Source: Actinacidiphila guanduensis
GTDB lineage: Bacteria; Actinomycetota; Actinomycetes; Streptomycetales; Streptomycetaceae
Direction: 5' to 3'
Assembly: GCF_900103985.1 (NCBI RefSeq)
Contig: NZ_FNIE01000006.1
Span: 1 to 64,000, forward strand
DNA: 64,000 nucleotides
Part shown: positions 45,408 through 56,266 of the stretch, piece after piece
How positions within the stretch are numbered: position 1 is the first letter of the stretch
Layout of the letters: every line of letters begins with the position of its first letter
The notes under the pieces: model-generated
Databases searched by the model: none
Told to the model about the DNA's origin: nothing
Seen by the model: the letters and a program-made list of their open reading frames with translations, nothing else
Position numbers and translations under genes: made by a program

Positions 45408-45670
45408 GCGGCCGTACGGCGGTCCGTCGGGCCTGCGGTGGGCCACTGGTCCGGCGGGACCGTTCCGAGGCGGCAGAGAGCCGGGCAGGGCTCGCGGTGG
45501 CCGCCCTGGGCGACCACCGGCACGCGCCCTCTCCGCAGAGCAGCCGCCCGCTGGGGCCGGAGGCCGGCTTCGGCGCCCGGGGGGTGGCTGCCCTGAGCGC
45601 CTGGCTGCGCCTCATGGACGGCGGAGGGGGCCCGGCGCCCGAGGGCCACCCGTGGGCGCGCACGCGAAGA
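45408..45670. other. gene-free stretch between convergent genes
   Basis: 325 bases separate the dipeptidase stop (45407) from the anti-sigma gene stop (45733). Apart from the hairpin at 45671-45699 no gene, promoter or repeat was seen; the open frames across it are shadows. Confidence 0.5.
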
Positions 45671-45699
45671 GCCCATGGAGCCCGTCGGGCTCTATGGGC
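45671..45699. terminator. convergent terminator hairpin
   Basis: GCCCAT GGAGCCC (45671-45683), loop GTC, GGGCTCT ATGGGC (45687-45699). Thirteen pairs including one G-U. Confidence 0.75.
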
Positions 45700-45732
45700 G
45701 GTGGATCGATCCGGGCCTCGGGGAGGCACCGC

Positions 45733-46230
45733 TCAGGAGGGGGCGGCCAGCTCCGCCCAGACCGTCTTGCCGGGGCGCGAGGCGTCGCGGACGACGCCCC
45801 AGTCCAGACAGAGCCGCTGCACGATGAACATGCCGTGGCCGCCGGGGCGCCCGGCACGGTGCGGGGTGCGGGGGGCCGGATCGCCCGCACTGCCGTCCAC
45901 GACCTCCAGCCGCAGCGCCTTGGCGTTGTGGAGCAGCCGCAGCTCCTCCGGGCCGCCGGCGTGCAGGCATGCGTTGGTGACCAGCTCGGAGACCACCAGC
46001 AGGACATCCTCGGCGGCCGCGCGGCGGTCGGCGGTGGCCGCGGGCAGCCAGCCCCAGTCGTACAGCGCCTGACGCGTGAAGTCGCGTGCGCGCGGCACGA
46101 TGCCGCTCTCCCCGGTCAGCAGCAGCCGCCGGACCGGTTCGGGCGGCTGCGGTACCACGTCGGGGTCACCGCCGTCGTCTTCCGTCGCGGGACGGCGGTC
46201 ACCCGCGGCGTAGGGCCGAGTGGTGCTCAT
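45733..46230 (-). CDS. anti-sigma factor / serine kinase (RsbW-like ATP-binding protein)
   Basis: 165 aa. HATPase_c_2 domain (about 40-160): N box VVSELVTNACLHAGG (Glu/Asn near 81-85), G1-like VVDGSAGDPAPRTP and G2 GGHGMFIVQRLCLDWG. Such proteins bind a SigB/F-type sigma factor and phosphorylate a STAS antagonist. The N-terminal 35 residues are acidic and disordered. ATG at 46230 has GATGAGG upstream. Its neighbours, a STAS protein (46382-46750) and a SigB-type sigma factor (46944-47864), complete a partner-switching set, resembling the SigI locus near SCO3068 of S. coelicolor. Confidence 0.9.
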   Translation of the reverse strand: MSTTRPYAAGDRRPATEDDGGDPDVVPQPPEPVRRLLLTGESGIVPRARDFTRQALYDWGWLPAATADRRAAAEDVLLVVSELVTNACLHAGGPEELRLLHNAKALRLEVVDGSAGDPAPRTPHRAGRPGGHGMFIVQRLCLDWGVVRDASRPGKTVWAELAAPS

Positions 46231-46381
46231 CTGGGCCTCATCTCACGGATGTCCGGCTGGGTCCGACTGTCTTCTGCCCGGTCGATCTCCGGGAACACGC
46301 GCCGGACGCGATGAATGATCCCGTCGCCCGGCCACTGCCGCTCCTGTGCCACGCGTTCTGCCCCCCACTCCCGCCCCCCGG

Positions 46382-46750
46382 CTACTCCCGGAGCGCCTCC
46401 TCCAGTGTGGCGTGCACGGTGAACACCGCCTCGGCGCCGGTGATCTCGAACACCCGCGAGACCGTCGGGCGCATCGCCGCCAGGTGGACCTCGCCGCCCA
46501 GTTCCTCGACCCGCAGCCGGGCACCGAGCAGGACGTTCAGTCCCGTGGAGTCACAGAACTCCAGACCCGAGCAGTCCACGACGAGCCGGGTCGCGCCGGC
46601 GTCGACCGCAGCCGCGATCGGCTCCGCGAGCACCTCGGCCGTGTGGTGGTCGAGTTCGCCGGAAGGAGTGAGAACCGTGCTCCTGCCGTGCCGCGTCACA
46701 TCGACGTGCAGCCGGCCGAGCCCTGCCGTGCCCACTGCCTCATGGTCCAT
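46382..46750 (-). CDS. STAS-domain anti-sigma factor antagonist
   Basis: 122 aa. STAS fold with the phosphorylatable serine in VVDCSGLEFCDSTGLNVLLGA (DSTGL, Ser near residue 66). Strands LHVDVTRHGRSTVLTPSGELD precede it, and IFEITGAE-type C-terminal helix (VFEITGAEAVFTVHATLEEAL) follows. It would release the sigma factor by binding its dephosphorylated form to the kinase encoded 151 bases downstream. ATG at 46750 (MDHEAVGTAGL) has GAGGGAGC upstream; the longer frame to 46840 is not supported. Divergent from the sigma gene. Confidence 0.92.
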   Translation of the reverse strand: MDHEAVGTAGLGRLHVDVTRHGRSTVLTPSGELDHHTAEVLAEPIAAAVDAGATRLVVDCSGLEFCDSTGLNVLLGARLRVEELGGEVHLAAMRPTVSRVFEITGAEAVFTVHATLEEALRE

Positions 46751-46943
46751 CTGCGCTCCCTCACCGCGCCCCGGGGACTCCTGTACGCCCCGGGTGCCGC
46801 GCTTAGACCCTACTTGCCGCCCGACACGCGCGGTAGTCATCCGCCGGTCACAAGGGCTTCAAGGACTTGCAGAAGGCGCCGGTGACGCGGTAGGGCTGAA
46901 GTACGGCAGAGGTACACCCGCGCCGCAAGAGAGGGATGAGCAC

Positions 46944-47864
46944 ATGACACCCCGGCTCGGCCTGGAACACGAGCAGGAAAAGCAGGGGGGCGCCGCCCGG
47001 TGGGCGGACGAAGGCCAGGAAGGCCCCTTGGGGGTGCGCGCGGCCCAGGCCCCGGAGGGGCTGGACGGGCTCCCCGAGATCCCTCCGTACGACGAGATCG
47101 GCCCGGTGGACGCCCGGGCGCTGTCCAAGACCCTGTTCGCCCGGCTGCACTCCCTGGAGGAGGGCACCGCCGAGTACAGCTATGTGCGCAACACCCTGGT
47201 GGAGCTCAACCTCGCCCTGGTGAAGTTCGCCGCCTCGCGGTTCCGCACCCGCAGCGAGCCCATGGAGGACATCGTCCAGGTCGGCACGATCGGCCTGATC
47301 AAGGCGATCGACCGGTTCGAGCTGGCCCGCGGCGTGGAATTCCCCACATTCGCGATGCCGACCATCGTCGGCGAGATCAAGCGGTTCTTCCGCGACACCA
47401 GCTGGTCGGTGCGGGTACCCCGGCGGCTGCAGGAGCTGCGGCTGGACCTGGCCAAGGCCGGCGACGAGCTGGCGCAGCGGCTGGACCGCGCGCCCACCGT
47501 GCGCGAGCTGGCCGACCGGCTCGACCTGCCCGAGCACGAGGTGATCGAGGGCATGGCGGCGAGCAACGCCTACACCGCCAGTTCCCTGGACGCCCAGCCC
47601 GCCGAGGACGACCCGGAGGGCGCCCTGGCGGACCGGATCGGCTACGAGGACCACGACCTCGAAGGCGTCGAGTACGTCGAGTCCCTCAAGCCCCTGATCG
47701 CCGGGCTGCCGCAGCGCGACCGCACCATCCTGTCGCTGCGCTTCGTGGGGAACCTCACGCAGTCCGAGATCGGCGAGGAGCTGGGCATCTCCCAGATGCA
47801 CGTCTCGCGGCTGCTCAGCCGCACCCTGGCCCGGCTGCGCAGGGGCCTGATGGTCGAGGAGTGA
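46944..47864 (+). CDS. SigB/SigF-type RNA polymerase sigma factor
   Basis: 306 aa. After about 60 acidic residues come sigma region 2 (LVELNLALVKFAASRFRTRSE; MEDIVQVGTIGLIKAIDRFE; GVEFPTFAMPTIVGEIKRFFRD near 135-156), region 3 (VRVPRRLQELRLDLAKAGDEL; APTVRELADRLDLPEHEV) and region 4 (LPQRDRTILSLRFVGNLTQSE and IGEELGISQMHVSRLLSRTLARLR helix-turn-helix). The combination is the stress/development SigB family of Streptomyces. The ATG at 46944 has GAGGGATGAG upstream; an ATG at 46936 in another frame stops at once. Divergent from the STAS gene that should control it. Confidence 0.94.
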   Translation: MTPRLGLEHEQEKQGGAARWADEGQEGPLGVRAAQAPEGLDGLPEIPPYDEIGPVDARALSKTLFARLHSLEEGTAEYSYVRNTLVELNLALVKFAASRFRTRSEPMEDIVQVGTIGLIKAIDRFELARGVEFPTFAMPTIVGEIKRFFRDTSWSVRVPRRLQELRLDLAKAGDELAQRLDRAPTVRELADRLDLPEHEVIEGMAASNAYTASSLDAQPAEDDPEGALADRIGYEDHDLEGVEYVESLKPLIAGLPQRDRTILSLRFVGNLTQSEIGEELGISQMHVSRLLSRTLARLRRGLMVEE

Positions 47865-47889
47865 GCCGAGCGGGCTGAGAACGAGCCGG

Positions 47890-47918
47890 AGAGGGGTCCC
47901 GTACCGCGGGGCCCCTCT
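47890..47918. terminator. convergent terminator, sigma gene / hutI
   Basis: AGAGGGGTCCCG (47890-47901) / CGGGGCCCCTCT (47907-47918), 12 pairs including one G-U, 5-base loop, followed by TTG. Confidence 0.75.
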
Positions 47919-47969
47919 TGCTGCGCCGCTTGTCCCGCGCGGGAACCGGCGAGCGGCGCCTGCCGGGGT

Positions 47970-49193
47970 TCACGTCCCGCCGGGCGCCCCTTCGAGTGTC
48001 ACGTGCCCGGCCCGCCATCGCAGCTCCCCCGCCTGCCACACGGCCGCCGTGAGGGGCACTCCCGGGCGATAGGCGAGGTGGACGTGGCCGGGGGCGTCCA
48101 GCAGGTGCAGATCGGCGCGCGCGCCAGGTGCCACGGTGCCGATGTCGGTACGGCGCAGGGCCCGCGCGCCGCCGTACGTGGCCGCACGTACCGCCTCGTC
48201 CGGAGTCATGCCCATGTCGCGGACGGCGACGGCGACGCAGAAGGCCATGGAGCTGGTGAACGACGAGCCCGGGTTGCAGTCGGTGGACAGCGCCACCGTG
48301 GCGCCGGCGTCCAGCAGGCGGCGGGCGTCCGGGTAGACGGCGCGGGTGGAGAACTCCGCGCCGGGCAGCAGGGTGGCCACAGTGGCCGAGCCCGCCAGGG
48401 CGTCGATGTCGGCGCCGGTCAGGTGGGTGCAGTGGTCGGCCGACGCGGCGCCGAGTTCGACCGCCAGCTGCACGCCGGGCCCGGCGGTGAGCTGGTTGGC
48501 GTGCACGCGCGGGACGAGGCCGCGGGCGGCGCCCGCGGTGAGGATCGCGCGGGCCTGGTCGCCGTCGAAGGCGCCCTCCTCGCAGAAGACGTCGACCCAG
48601 CGGGCGTGCGGCGCGCAGGCGTCCAGCATGGGCCCGGTGACGAGGTCCACGTATCCGGCCGGGTCGTCCGCGTACTCGGGGGCGACGACGTGGGCGCCGA
48701 GGTAGGTCGTCTCGGGGGTGCGCTCGGCGGCGATCCGCAGCGCGCGGGCCTCGTCGTGGACGGTCAGGCCGTAGCCGGACTTGGTCTCCACCGTGGTGGT
48801 GCCCTGGCGCAGCGCCTCGGCGAGGAAGCGGTCCAGGGCGGCGCCGAGTTCGGCGTCGGAGGCGGCGCGGGTGGCGGCGACCGTGGTGCGGATGCCGCCC
48901 GCGGTGTAGGGGCGGCCGGACATCCGCGCGGCGAACTCGGCGCCTCGGTCCCCGGCGAAGATCAGGTGGGAGTGGGAGTCGACGAAGCCGGGCAGCAGGG
49001 CCCGCCCGCCGGCGTCGACCCGGTTGTCGGTGGGGGGTGCTTTGCTTGACGGGCCGGTCCACACCACGCGGTCGCCCTCGACGACGACCGCGGCGTCGCG
49101 GACCAGGCCCAGGGGATTGTCCGCGCCGCTGAAGGAGGGATCGTTGGTGACCAGGCTGCCGATGCCGGTGACGGCCGTGCTGGTCGCGGTCAT
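47970..49193 (-). CDS. hutI: imidazolonepropionase
   Basis: Hydrolyses imidazolone-5-propionate to N-formimino-L-glutamate, third step of histidine breakdown. The 407-aa amidohydrolase has the metal motif [18 protein letters not shown] (HxH near 73-75), the substrate loop [32 protein letters not shown] (His near 240) and [19 protein letters not shown] (Asp near 313). The ATG at 49193 has AAGGAGC upstream. It is the last gene of the hut operon, 68 bases after hutF. Confidence 0.97.
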   Translation of the reverse strand: MTATSTAVTGIGSLVTNDPSFSGADNPLGLVRDAAVVVEGDRVVWTGPSSKAPPTDNRVDAGGRALLPGFVDSHSHLIFAGDRGAEFAARMSGRPYTAGGIRTTVAATRAASDAELGAALDRFLAEALRQGTTTVETKSGYGLTVHDEARALRIAAERTPETTYLGAHVVAPEYADDPAGYVDLVTGPMLDACAPHARWVDVFCEEGAFDGDQARAILTAGAARGLVPRVHANQLTAGPGVQLAVELGAASADHCTHLTGADIDALAGSATVATLLPGAEFSTRAVYPDARRLLDAGATVALSTDCNPGSSFTSSMAFCVAVAVRDMGMTPDEAVRAATYGGARALRRTDIGTVAPGARADLHLLDAPGHVHLAYRPGVPLTAAVWQAGELRWRAGHVTLEGAPGGT

Positions 49194-49261
49194 GGCCTGC
49201 TCCTTCGTGCTGCTCGCGGGCGTTGGAGGGGTGGCGTGGGCGGTGCGGCCGGACGGGCCGC

Positions 49262-50644
49262 TCAGCCGCGGGTGGCGGCGATCGCGGCGGCCAGGGCCGC
49301 GGGCACATCGTCCACCAGCCGGTGCCGCCCGTCGGCCACGACGTGCCGCCCGCCCACCACGGTGTGCCGCACATCGGCCGCGCTCGCGGCGAATACCGCG
49401 GTCTCGGCCGCGAGTCCGGGTGGCGGCCCCGCGGTCCGTACCGAGTCCAGCGCGATCGTGGTGAGGTCGGCGAGCGCGCCCGGCCGGATGCGGCCCGCCT
49501 CGGGCCAGCCCAGGCAGGCGTGCCCGTCGGCGCCGGCCGCGCGCAGCAGGGCGGCCGCGGTCCAGTGGCCGCGGGCGCGGGTGCGCAGCCGCTCGTCCAG
49601 TTCCATCGCGCGCGCCTCCTCCAGCAGGTCGATCACGGCGTGGCTGTCGCTGCCCAGGCTCAGCGGACTGCCGGCCCGCTGGAGGGCGGGCGCGGGGCCG
49701 ATGCCGTCGGCGAGGTCGCGTTCGGTGGTGGGGCACATGCACACCGTGCTGCCGGCGCCGCCGAGGAGGTCGATGTCCGTGTCCGTGAGGTGGGTGGCGT
49801 GCACGGCGGTGGTGTGCGGGCCCCAGAAGCCGTGGTCGGCGAGGAGCCGGGCGGGGGTCCGGCCGTAGCGGGCCAGGCACGCCTCGTTCTCGGCGGGCTG
49901 CTCGGAGAGGTGGACGTGGACGGGCACGCCGCTGGTGCGCTCGGCGAAAGTGGCGTAGCCGTCCTCCTCTGCGAAGGCCCGCACCGAGTGCACGGCGGCG
50001 CCGATCCGGGCGTGCGCGGCGCCCTTGAGGCGGGACCAGCGGTCGTACCAGCGGTCGGCGGTGCCGTCGCCGAAGCGTGCCTGCACGCCCTCCAGCGGCA
50101 GGTGGCCGTCCGGGCCGAGGCCGCCGCGGAGGTAGGCGGTGTCGAGCAGGGTGATGCGGATGCCCGCCTCGGCGGCGGCCGCGATCAGGGCCTCGCCCAT
50201 GGCGTTGGGGTCGGCGTAGGGCGTGCCGTCCCCCTGGTGGTGCAGGTAGTGGAACTCGCCGACGCAGGTGATGCCGGCCAGCGCCATCTCGGCGTAGACG
50301 GCGGTGGCGAGTGCGAAGTACGAGTCGGGGGTGAGGCTGCGGGCGGTCGCGTACATGACCTCGCGCCAGGTCCAGAAGGAGGTGGGCGCCTGGTGCCCGG
50401 GCCCTGTTCCCCGGGTCCCGTCCTCGAGGCGGCCGGCCTGGGCGGTGCCGCGCAGCGCGCGGTGGAAGGCGTGGCTGTGCGCGTTGGCCAGGCCCGGCAG
50501 GGTCAGGCCGTGCAGGGCGGTGGCTCCGGGTGGCGGGGCCGGGGTGCCGGTGCGCACCTTGGTGATCCGGCCCCCGTCGGCGGTGACCAGCACGCCGGAG
50601 GCGACCTGCGGGTCGAGCCAGGCGTGTTCCAGCCAGTAGGTCAC
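49262..50644 (-). CDS. hutF: formimidoylglutamate deiminase
   Basis: Deiminates N-formimino-L-glutamate to N-formyl-L-glutamate and ammonia. The 460-aa amidohydrolase has [18 protein letters not shown] (HxH near 56-58), [36 protein letters not shown] (His near 240), and [20 protein letters not shown] (Asp near 316). The FHYLHH and SDSHA patterns are those of HutF rather than guanine or cytosine deaminases. GTG at 50644 overlaps the stop of the upstream amidohydrolase gene by four bases (GTGA). Confidence 0.94.
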   Translation of the reverse strand: MTYWLEHAWLDPQVASGVLVTADGGRITKVRTGTPAPPPGATALHGLTLPGLANAHSHAFHRALRGTAQAGRLEDGTRGTGPGHQAPTSFWTWREVMYATARSLTPDSYFALATAVYAEMALAGITCVGEFHYLHHQGDGTPYADPNAMGEALIAAAAEAGIRITLLDTAYLRGGLGPDGHLPLEGVQARFGDGTADRWYDRWSRLKGAAHARIGAAVHSVRAFAEEDGYATFAERTSGVPVHVHLSEQPAENEACLARYGRTPARLLADHGFWGPHTTAVHATHLTDTDIDLLGGAGSTVCMCPTTERDLADGIGPAPALQRAGSPLSLGSDSHAVIDLLEEARAMELDERLRTRARGHWTAAALLRAAGADGHACLGWPEAGRIRPGALADLTTIALDSVRTAGPPPGLAAETAVFAASAADVRHTVVGGRHVVADGRHRLVDDVPAALAAAIAATRG

Positions 50645-51938
50645 CGGCACGCGAGGCCCTCCAGTACGTCGGCGAGCGCGGTGACGCCGGCCGCGCAGTC
50701 GTCCTCGGCGGCGTGTTCGGCCGGGGCGTGCGAGACCCCGGTGGGGTTGCGCACGAACAGCATCGCGGTGGGCACCCGGGCCGAGAGGATGCCGGCGTCG
50801 TGCCCGGCGCCGGTGGGCAGCACCGGGACGGGCCGGCCGCGGCCGGCCAGGGCGGCCACGGTGTCGCGCAGCTCGTGGGCGAACTCCACCACGGGGGTGA
50901 AGGACTCGCGCACCACATCCACGGTGACGCCGTCGCGCTGCCCGCGCTCCCTGGCGGTCTGCTCGATCGCGGTCACCACCTCGGCGAGGGTCTGCTCGTC
51001 GGCCGCCCTGGAGTCGAGCCAGCCGCGCACCAGGGAGGCGATGGCGTTGACGCCACCGGGCTCCACCGCGACCTTCCCGAAGGTGGCCAGCGCTCCCGCG
51101 AGCCGGGCCTTCTTGCGGGCGGCCAGCACCGTGGTGGCGTAGGTGAGCATGGGGTCGCGACGGTCCTCCAGGCGGGTGGTGCCCGCGTGGTTGGCCTCGC
51201 CGCGGAAGTCGAACCGCCAGCGCCCGTGCGGCCAGATCGCCGAGGCGGCGCCGACCGGGTGGCCGCCGAGGTCCAGGGCACGGCCCTGCTCCACGTGCAG
51301 TTCGACGAAGGCGCCGACGCGGGCGAGGCGTTCGGGGTCGGGGCCGATCGCCTCGGGGTCCCGGCCCGCGCGCTCCATGGCCTGCGGCAGGCTCACCCCG
51401 TCGGCGTCGCGCAACTCGCGGGCGCGCTCGACGTCGAGCTGACCGGCCGTCAGGCGCGAGCCCACGCAGGCGAGTCCGAAGCGGGCGCCCTCCTCGTCGC
51501 CGAAGTTGACCACGGCCAGCGGCTTGTTCGGGTCCGCGCCCCGGGCCCGCAGCTCGTCCACCGCCGCGAAGGCGGACACCACGCCGAGCGGGCCGTCGAA
51601 GGCCCCGCCGTCGGGCACCGAGTCCAGGTGCGAGCCGGTGACGACCGCGTCCCCGGCGGCGGGGTCGCCGAGCCAGGCCCACTGGTTGCCGTTGCGGTCC
51701 ACCTCGTAGGCCAGGCCGCGGGCGCGGGCCTGCTCCTCGAACCAGGCCCGGCAGTCGGTGTCGGCCGCGGTCCAGGCGAAGCGGCGGTAGCCGCCGGAGG
51801 AGGGGTGCCGGCCGATGCCCGCGAGGTCGCGCCACATCGTCCGGAAGGAGTCGGGCGCCGCGCCCGGTGAACCGGGGGTGGTGCCGTGCCGGTCCGCGCC
51901 CTCGCCCTGTTGCCCGGTGGCGCCGCGCTGCGGCCCGC

Positions 51939-51942
<4 letters not shown>
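50641..51942 (-). CDS. M20-family amidohydrolase (allantoate amidohydrolase-like), candidate N-formylglutamate hydrolase
   Basis: 433-aa zinc amidohydrolase of the hydantoinase/carbamoylase (M20) group. Metal and active-site motifs: [18 protein letters not shown] (His near 86, Asp near 97), [11 protein letters not shown] (Glu pair near 131-132), [11 protein letters not shown] (His near 196) and [12 protein letters not shown] (His near 388). By sequence it would be called allantoate amidohydrolase. It sits between hutU and hutF, with four-base overlaps at both ends, and no hutG-type formylglutamase is in the operon, so I infer that it hydrolyses N-formylglutamate to glutamate and formate. GTG at 51942 overlaps the hutU stop. 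Confidence 0.88.
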
Positions 51943-53603
<1,661 letters not shown>

Positions 53604-53702
53604 CGGGCAAGCCTCCTCGTCGTGGCGATCGGTCGCCGGGAAGGGCCGCGGCCGCGGCGGGGTGCCCCCGCCGCCCTGGTCCGCCGTTCCGTGTGGCGAA
53701 AA

Positions 53703-53739
53703 CTATTCACATCCTGACCAGCTGAATAGCGCTAGTCAA
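53703..53739 (-). promoter_or_regulatory. hut operon promoter with inverted-repeat operator
   Basis: Minus strand: -35 TTGACT (53734-53739), 17-base spacer, -10-like CAGGAT (53711-53716). The perfect inverted repeat CTATTCA (53703-53709) / TGAATAG (53723-53729), arms 13 bases apart, spans the -10 and the spacer, a position where a bound repressor would block RNA polymerase. The nine-base CTATTCACA recurs upstream of the RpiR-type gene (59168-59176). Confidence 0.6.
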
Positions 53740-53778
53740 CAGGACCCGGGTGCCGGTCCGGAACGGCATGATGGTGGG

Positions 53779-55125
53779 ATGGCCGGCATGACGGATGAGC
53801 TGGGGATACGGCGGGGCCACGCGCTGCGGGCCGCGGTGGAGCAGGGGCTGGCCGGGCCGGCGGAGCCGGTGGTGGGCCTGCTCGACGTCACGGGCATCGA
53901 GCAGTCGGCTGCGGCGCTGCACGCGGCCTTCGACACACCGGGGGTGGCGGTCACCCACACCTTCGCGGTGAAGGCCGCCTCCCTGGTGCCGGTGCTCGCG
54001 CTGCTCGGCGAGTGCGGGCTCGGCGCGGAGGTCGCCAGTCCCGGCGAGCTGGCGCTGGCCCGCGCGGCGGGCATCCCGGCGGACCGCACGGTGCTGGACT
54101 CGCCGGCCAAGACGGTGCAGGAACTGCGCGAGGCGCTCGCGCTCGGCATCGCGGTCAACGCCGACAACCCGCAGGAGCTGGAGCGCATCGACGCGCTGCG
54201 CGCGGCCGCGGGCGGTACGCCTTCGGCCTCGCCGATCGGCCTCCGGGTGAACCCGCAGGTGGGCGGCGGCAGCATCGGTGCGATGAGCACGGCGACGGCC
54301 ACCTCGAAGTTCGGCGTCGCCCTGCGCGACGACGGCGCCACCGCGTGGGTGCTGCGCGCCTACGCCGAGCGGCCCCGGCTGAACCGCCTGCACACGCACA
54401 CCGGTTCGCAAGGAGTGCCGCTGGAGCTGATGGCGGCGGGCGTGAAGGCGGCCTACGAACTCGCCGAGCAGGTCAACGCGGCGGCCGGGCGGCAGCAGAT
54501 CACCGTGCTCGACATCGGCGGCGGCCTGCCGGTCAACTTCGGCTCCGACGAGACGGCACCCGCCTTCGCCGACTACGCGCGGGTGCTGCGCGCCGAGGTG
54601 CCCGGGCTCTTCGACGGGCGGTACGGCATCGTCACCGAGTTCGGCCGCTCGCTGCTGGCCAAGAACGGCACGGTGCTGGCGCGCGTGGAGTACGCCAAGT
54701 CCGCCGGGGGGCGGCCGATAGCGGTCACCCACGCGGGCGCCCAAGTGGCGACCCGGACGGTGTTCGTGCCCGACGCCTGGCCGATCCGCGTCCTGGCGCT
54801 GGACGCCAAGGGCCGCGAGAAGAGCGGTGAGCCGGTCGTGCAGGACGTGGCCGGGCCCTGCTGCTTCGCCGGCGACCTGGTCGCCAAGGGCCGCGCGCTG
54901 CCGCTCCTGGAGTCCGGCGACCACGTGGCCCTCCTGGACACCGGCGCCTACTACTTCTCCAACCACTTCGCCTACAACTCGCTCCCCCGCCCGGCGGTCC
55001 ACGGCTACACCGTCCTGCCGGACGGCAGCGTCCGCTTTGCCCTGGTGCGGGCCGCGCAGACCGAGGCGGAGGTTGTCGCGGAGAGCGGCGGCGGCCTTCC
55101 TCCGCTGCGGCGGACGGGCGCGTAG
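53779..55125 (+). CDS. PLP-dependent decarboxylase, LysA (diaminopimelate decarboxylase)-like
   Basis: 448 aa, fold-type III PLP enzyme: a TIM barrel with the PLP lysine in HTFAVKAASLVPVLAL (Lys near residue 61), HTHTGSQGVPLEL, the glycine-rich phosphate loop TVLDIGGGLPVNFGSDE (near 240-256), TEFGRSLLAKNGT, and a C-terminal beta domain with DTGAYYFSNHFAYNSLP. The substrate-specificity loop that reads CESGD in true diaminopimelate decarboxylases reads CCFAGD here, so the substrate may differ. ATG at 53779 follows CATGAT by six bases, compatible with a leaderless message; ATG 53788 is an alternative. Divergent from hutU across a shared promoter region. Confidence 0.85.
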   Translation: MAGMTDELGIRRGHALRAAVEQGLAGPAEPVVGLLDVTGIEQSAAALHAAFDTPGVAVTHTFAVKAASLVPVLALLGECGLGAEVASPGELALARAAGIPADRTVLDSPAKTVQELREALALGIAVNADNPQELERIDALRAAAGGTPSASPIGLRVNPQVGGGSIGAMSTATATSKFGVALRDDGATAWVLRAYAERPRLNRLHTHTGSQGVPLELMAAGVKAAYELAEQVNAAAGRQQITVLDIGGGLPVNFGSDETAPAFADYARVLRAEVPGLFDGRYGIVTEFGRSLLAKNGTVLARVEYAKSAGGRPIAVTHAGAQVATRTVFVPDAWPIRVLALDAKGREKSGEPVVQDVAGPCCFAGDLVAKGRALPLLESGDHVALLDTGAYYFSNHFAYNSLPRPAVHGYTVLPDGSVRFALVRAAQTEAEVVAESGGGLPPLRRTGA

Positions 55126-55284
55126 CCGCCACCGCGGCCCGCCAGCGGTCCGGCGCGGTGAGCCCGCAGGTCGTCCGGCGCGGCGGGCGCGCGGGCGATC
55201 CGGCGCGGCCGCGGCGAAATTCAGGGATTTCACAGACGGCTTCCCCAGGCGGGCGGACCACCGTGGCCGCCTTCCGCCGGTCGT

Positions 55285-55311
55285 GCCCGGGCCGGCCTCC
55301 CCGGCCCGGGC
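55285..55311. terminator. convergent terminator
   Basis: GCCCGGGCCGG (55285-55295), loop CCTCC, CCGGCCCGGGC (55301-55311), in the 228-base gap between the decarboxylase stop (55125) and the membrane-protein stop (55354). Confidence 0.75.
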
Positions 55312-55353
55312 CCTGATCAGCCCTCCCCGGTCAGCCCCGGTCAACCTCCCCGG

Positions 55354-55899
55354 TCAGCGGTGGCGGCGGGGGCCGCCGCCCGGGGCGGCGTCGCCCGCGG
55401 CGATACCCGTGAGCTGGTAGTTCGCGGGGTCGCCGTCGGGGCGGAACCACAGCAGCGCATCGGCCGCGCGCTCGATCCGGGCCAGCCGGCGGGACCTGAT
55501 CCACAGTCCGGCGCCGACACCGCCCAGCAGCATGCCGCCCGCGCAGGGCAGGGCCACGTTGGACGCGGCGGCCAGCACGAACGCCAGCAGCAGCCACCAC
55601 CTGCGGCGGCGCAGCCAGGCCCGGGCGGTGATGCGGCGGTCCTGCAGGAAGACGCTCTTGGCGGCGCGCGAGGCCGCGCGTGCCCGCGCCTTGTGCCGCC
55701 CGCCGCGGGCCAGGGCGGTGACCACCAGCGCCACGACGAACAGCGCGGCTCCCGACAGCACCCCGATCCGCCGCCCCGTCGGGCCGAACGTGACCGCGAG
55801 CCCGGGCAGCGCGGCGACCACGCCCGCCCACCACCACCAGGCCGCCGCCGCGCGTACCGTCACCGCCACCCGCGCCAATGTGTAGGGCCCGCGCACCAC
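55354..55899 (-). CDS. hypothetical membrane protein, 181 aa
   Basis: Function not recognised. Four membrane segments in two pairs (about 14-35 with an unusual WWWW, 42-64, then 97-113 and 115-132), separated by a very basic cytosolic loop (about 65-96: GGRHKARARAASRAAK, RRRRWW). The C-terminal cytosolic stretch (LWFRPDGDPANYQLTGIAAGD) looks folded. GTG at 55899. It stands alone between convergent and divergent neighbours. Confidence 0.75.
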   Translation of the reverse strand: MVRGPYTLARVAVTVRAAAAWWWWAGVVAALPGLAVTFGPTGRRIGVLSGAALFVVALVVTALARGGRHKARARAASRAAKSVFLQDRRITARAWLRRRRWWLLLAFVLAAASNVALPCAGGMLLGGVGAGLWIRSRRLARIERAADALLWFRPDGDPANYQLTGIAAGDAAPGGGPRRHR

Positions 55900-56266
55900 T
55901 TCCCGCTCCCTTCCGTCCCGCGGCCGCCGCTCCTGCGGGGCGACCGCGCCCTGCCGCTGTGTGCGGGGAGGGAGGTTACTTCGTCAATCTCAGATTTCCG
56001 TGAGAGCGGGACGCCGGCCCGGAAGGGTTCCGGAAAGCAGTGGGGGTGAGCGGCACATGGACCGCACGGCCCTTCCTGCCACGGGCTCCGGCGAGCGCGG
56101 CCGTCGTACGGGCGGCCCGTCGCAGCCTCCGCTCAGGGGCCGGCGCGGGACCGGCGCGGGAGCGGCCGCCAATGCCCGTCGTGATCCGTGCAACCTTCAC
56201 CCCACCCCACCGGTCCCACTGGGTGTCCTGACAGCAACATCCGCAAGAACGTGGGGGGACCCTTAT
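55900..56266. promoter_or_regulatory. divergent gene-free region
   Basis: 367 bases between the divergent membrane-protein and LASTG-protein genes. The plus-strand frame that runs through it has no start with a ribosome site and poor codon bias. GTGGGGGGA at about 56250-56258 is the ribosome site of the surface-protein gene. A TTGACG on the minus strand near 55983 may belong to the membrane-protein promoter. No riboswitch signature was recognised. Confidence 0.4.
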
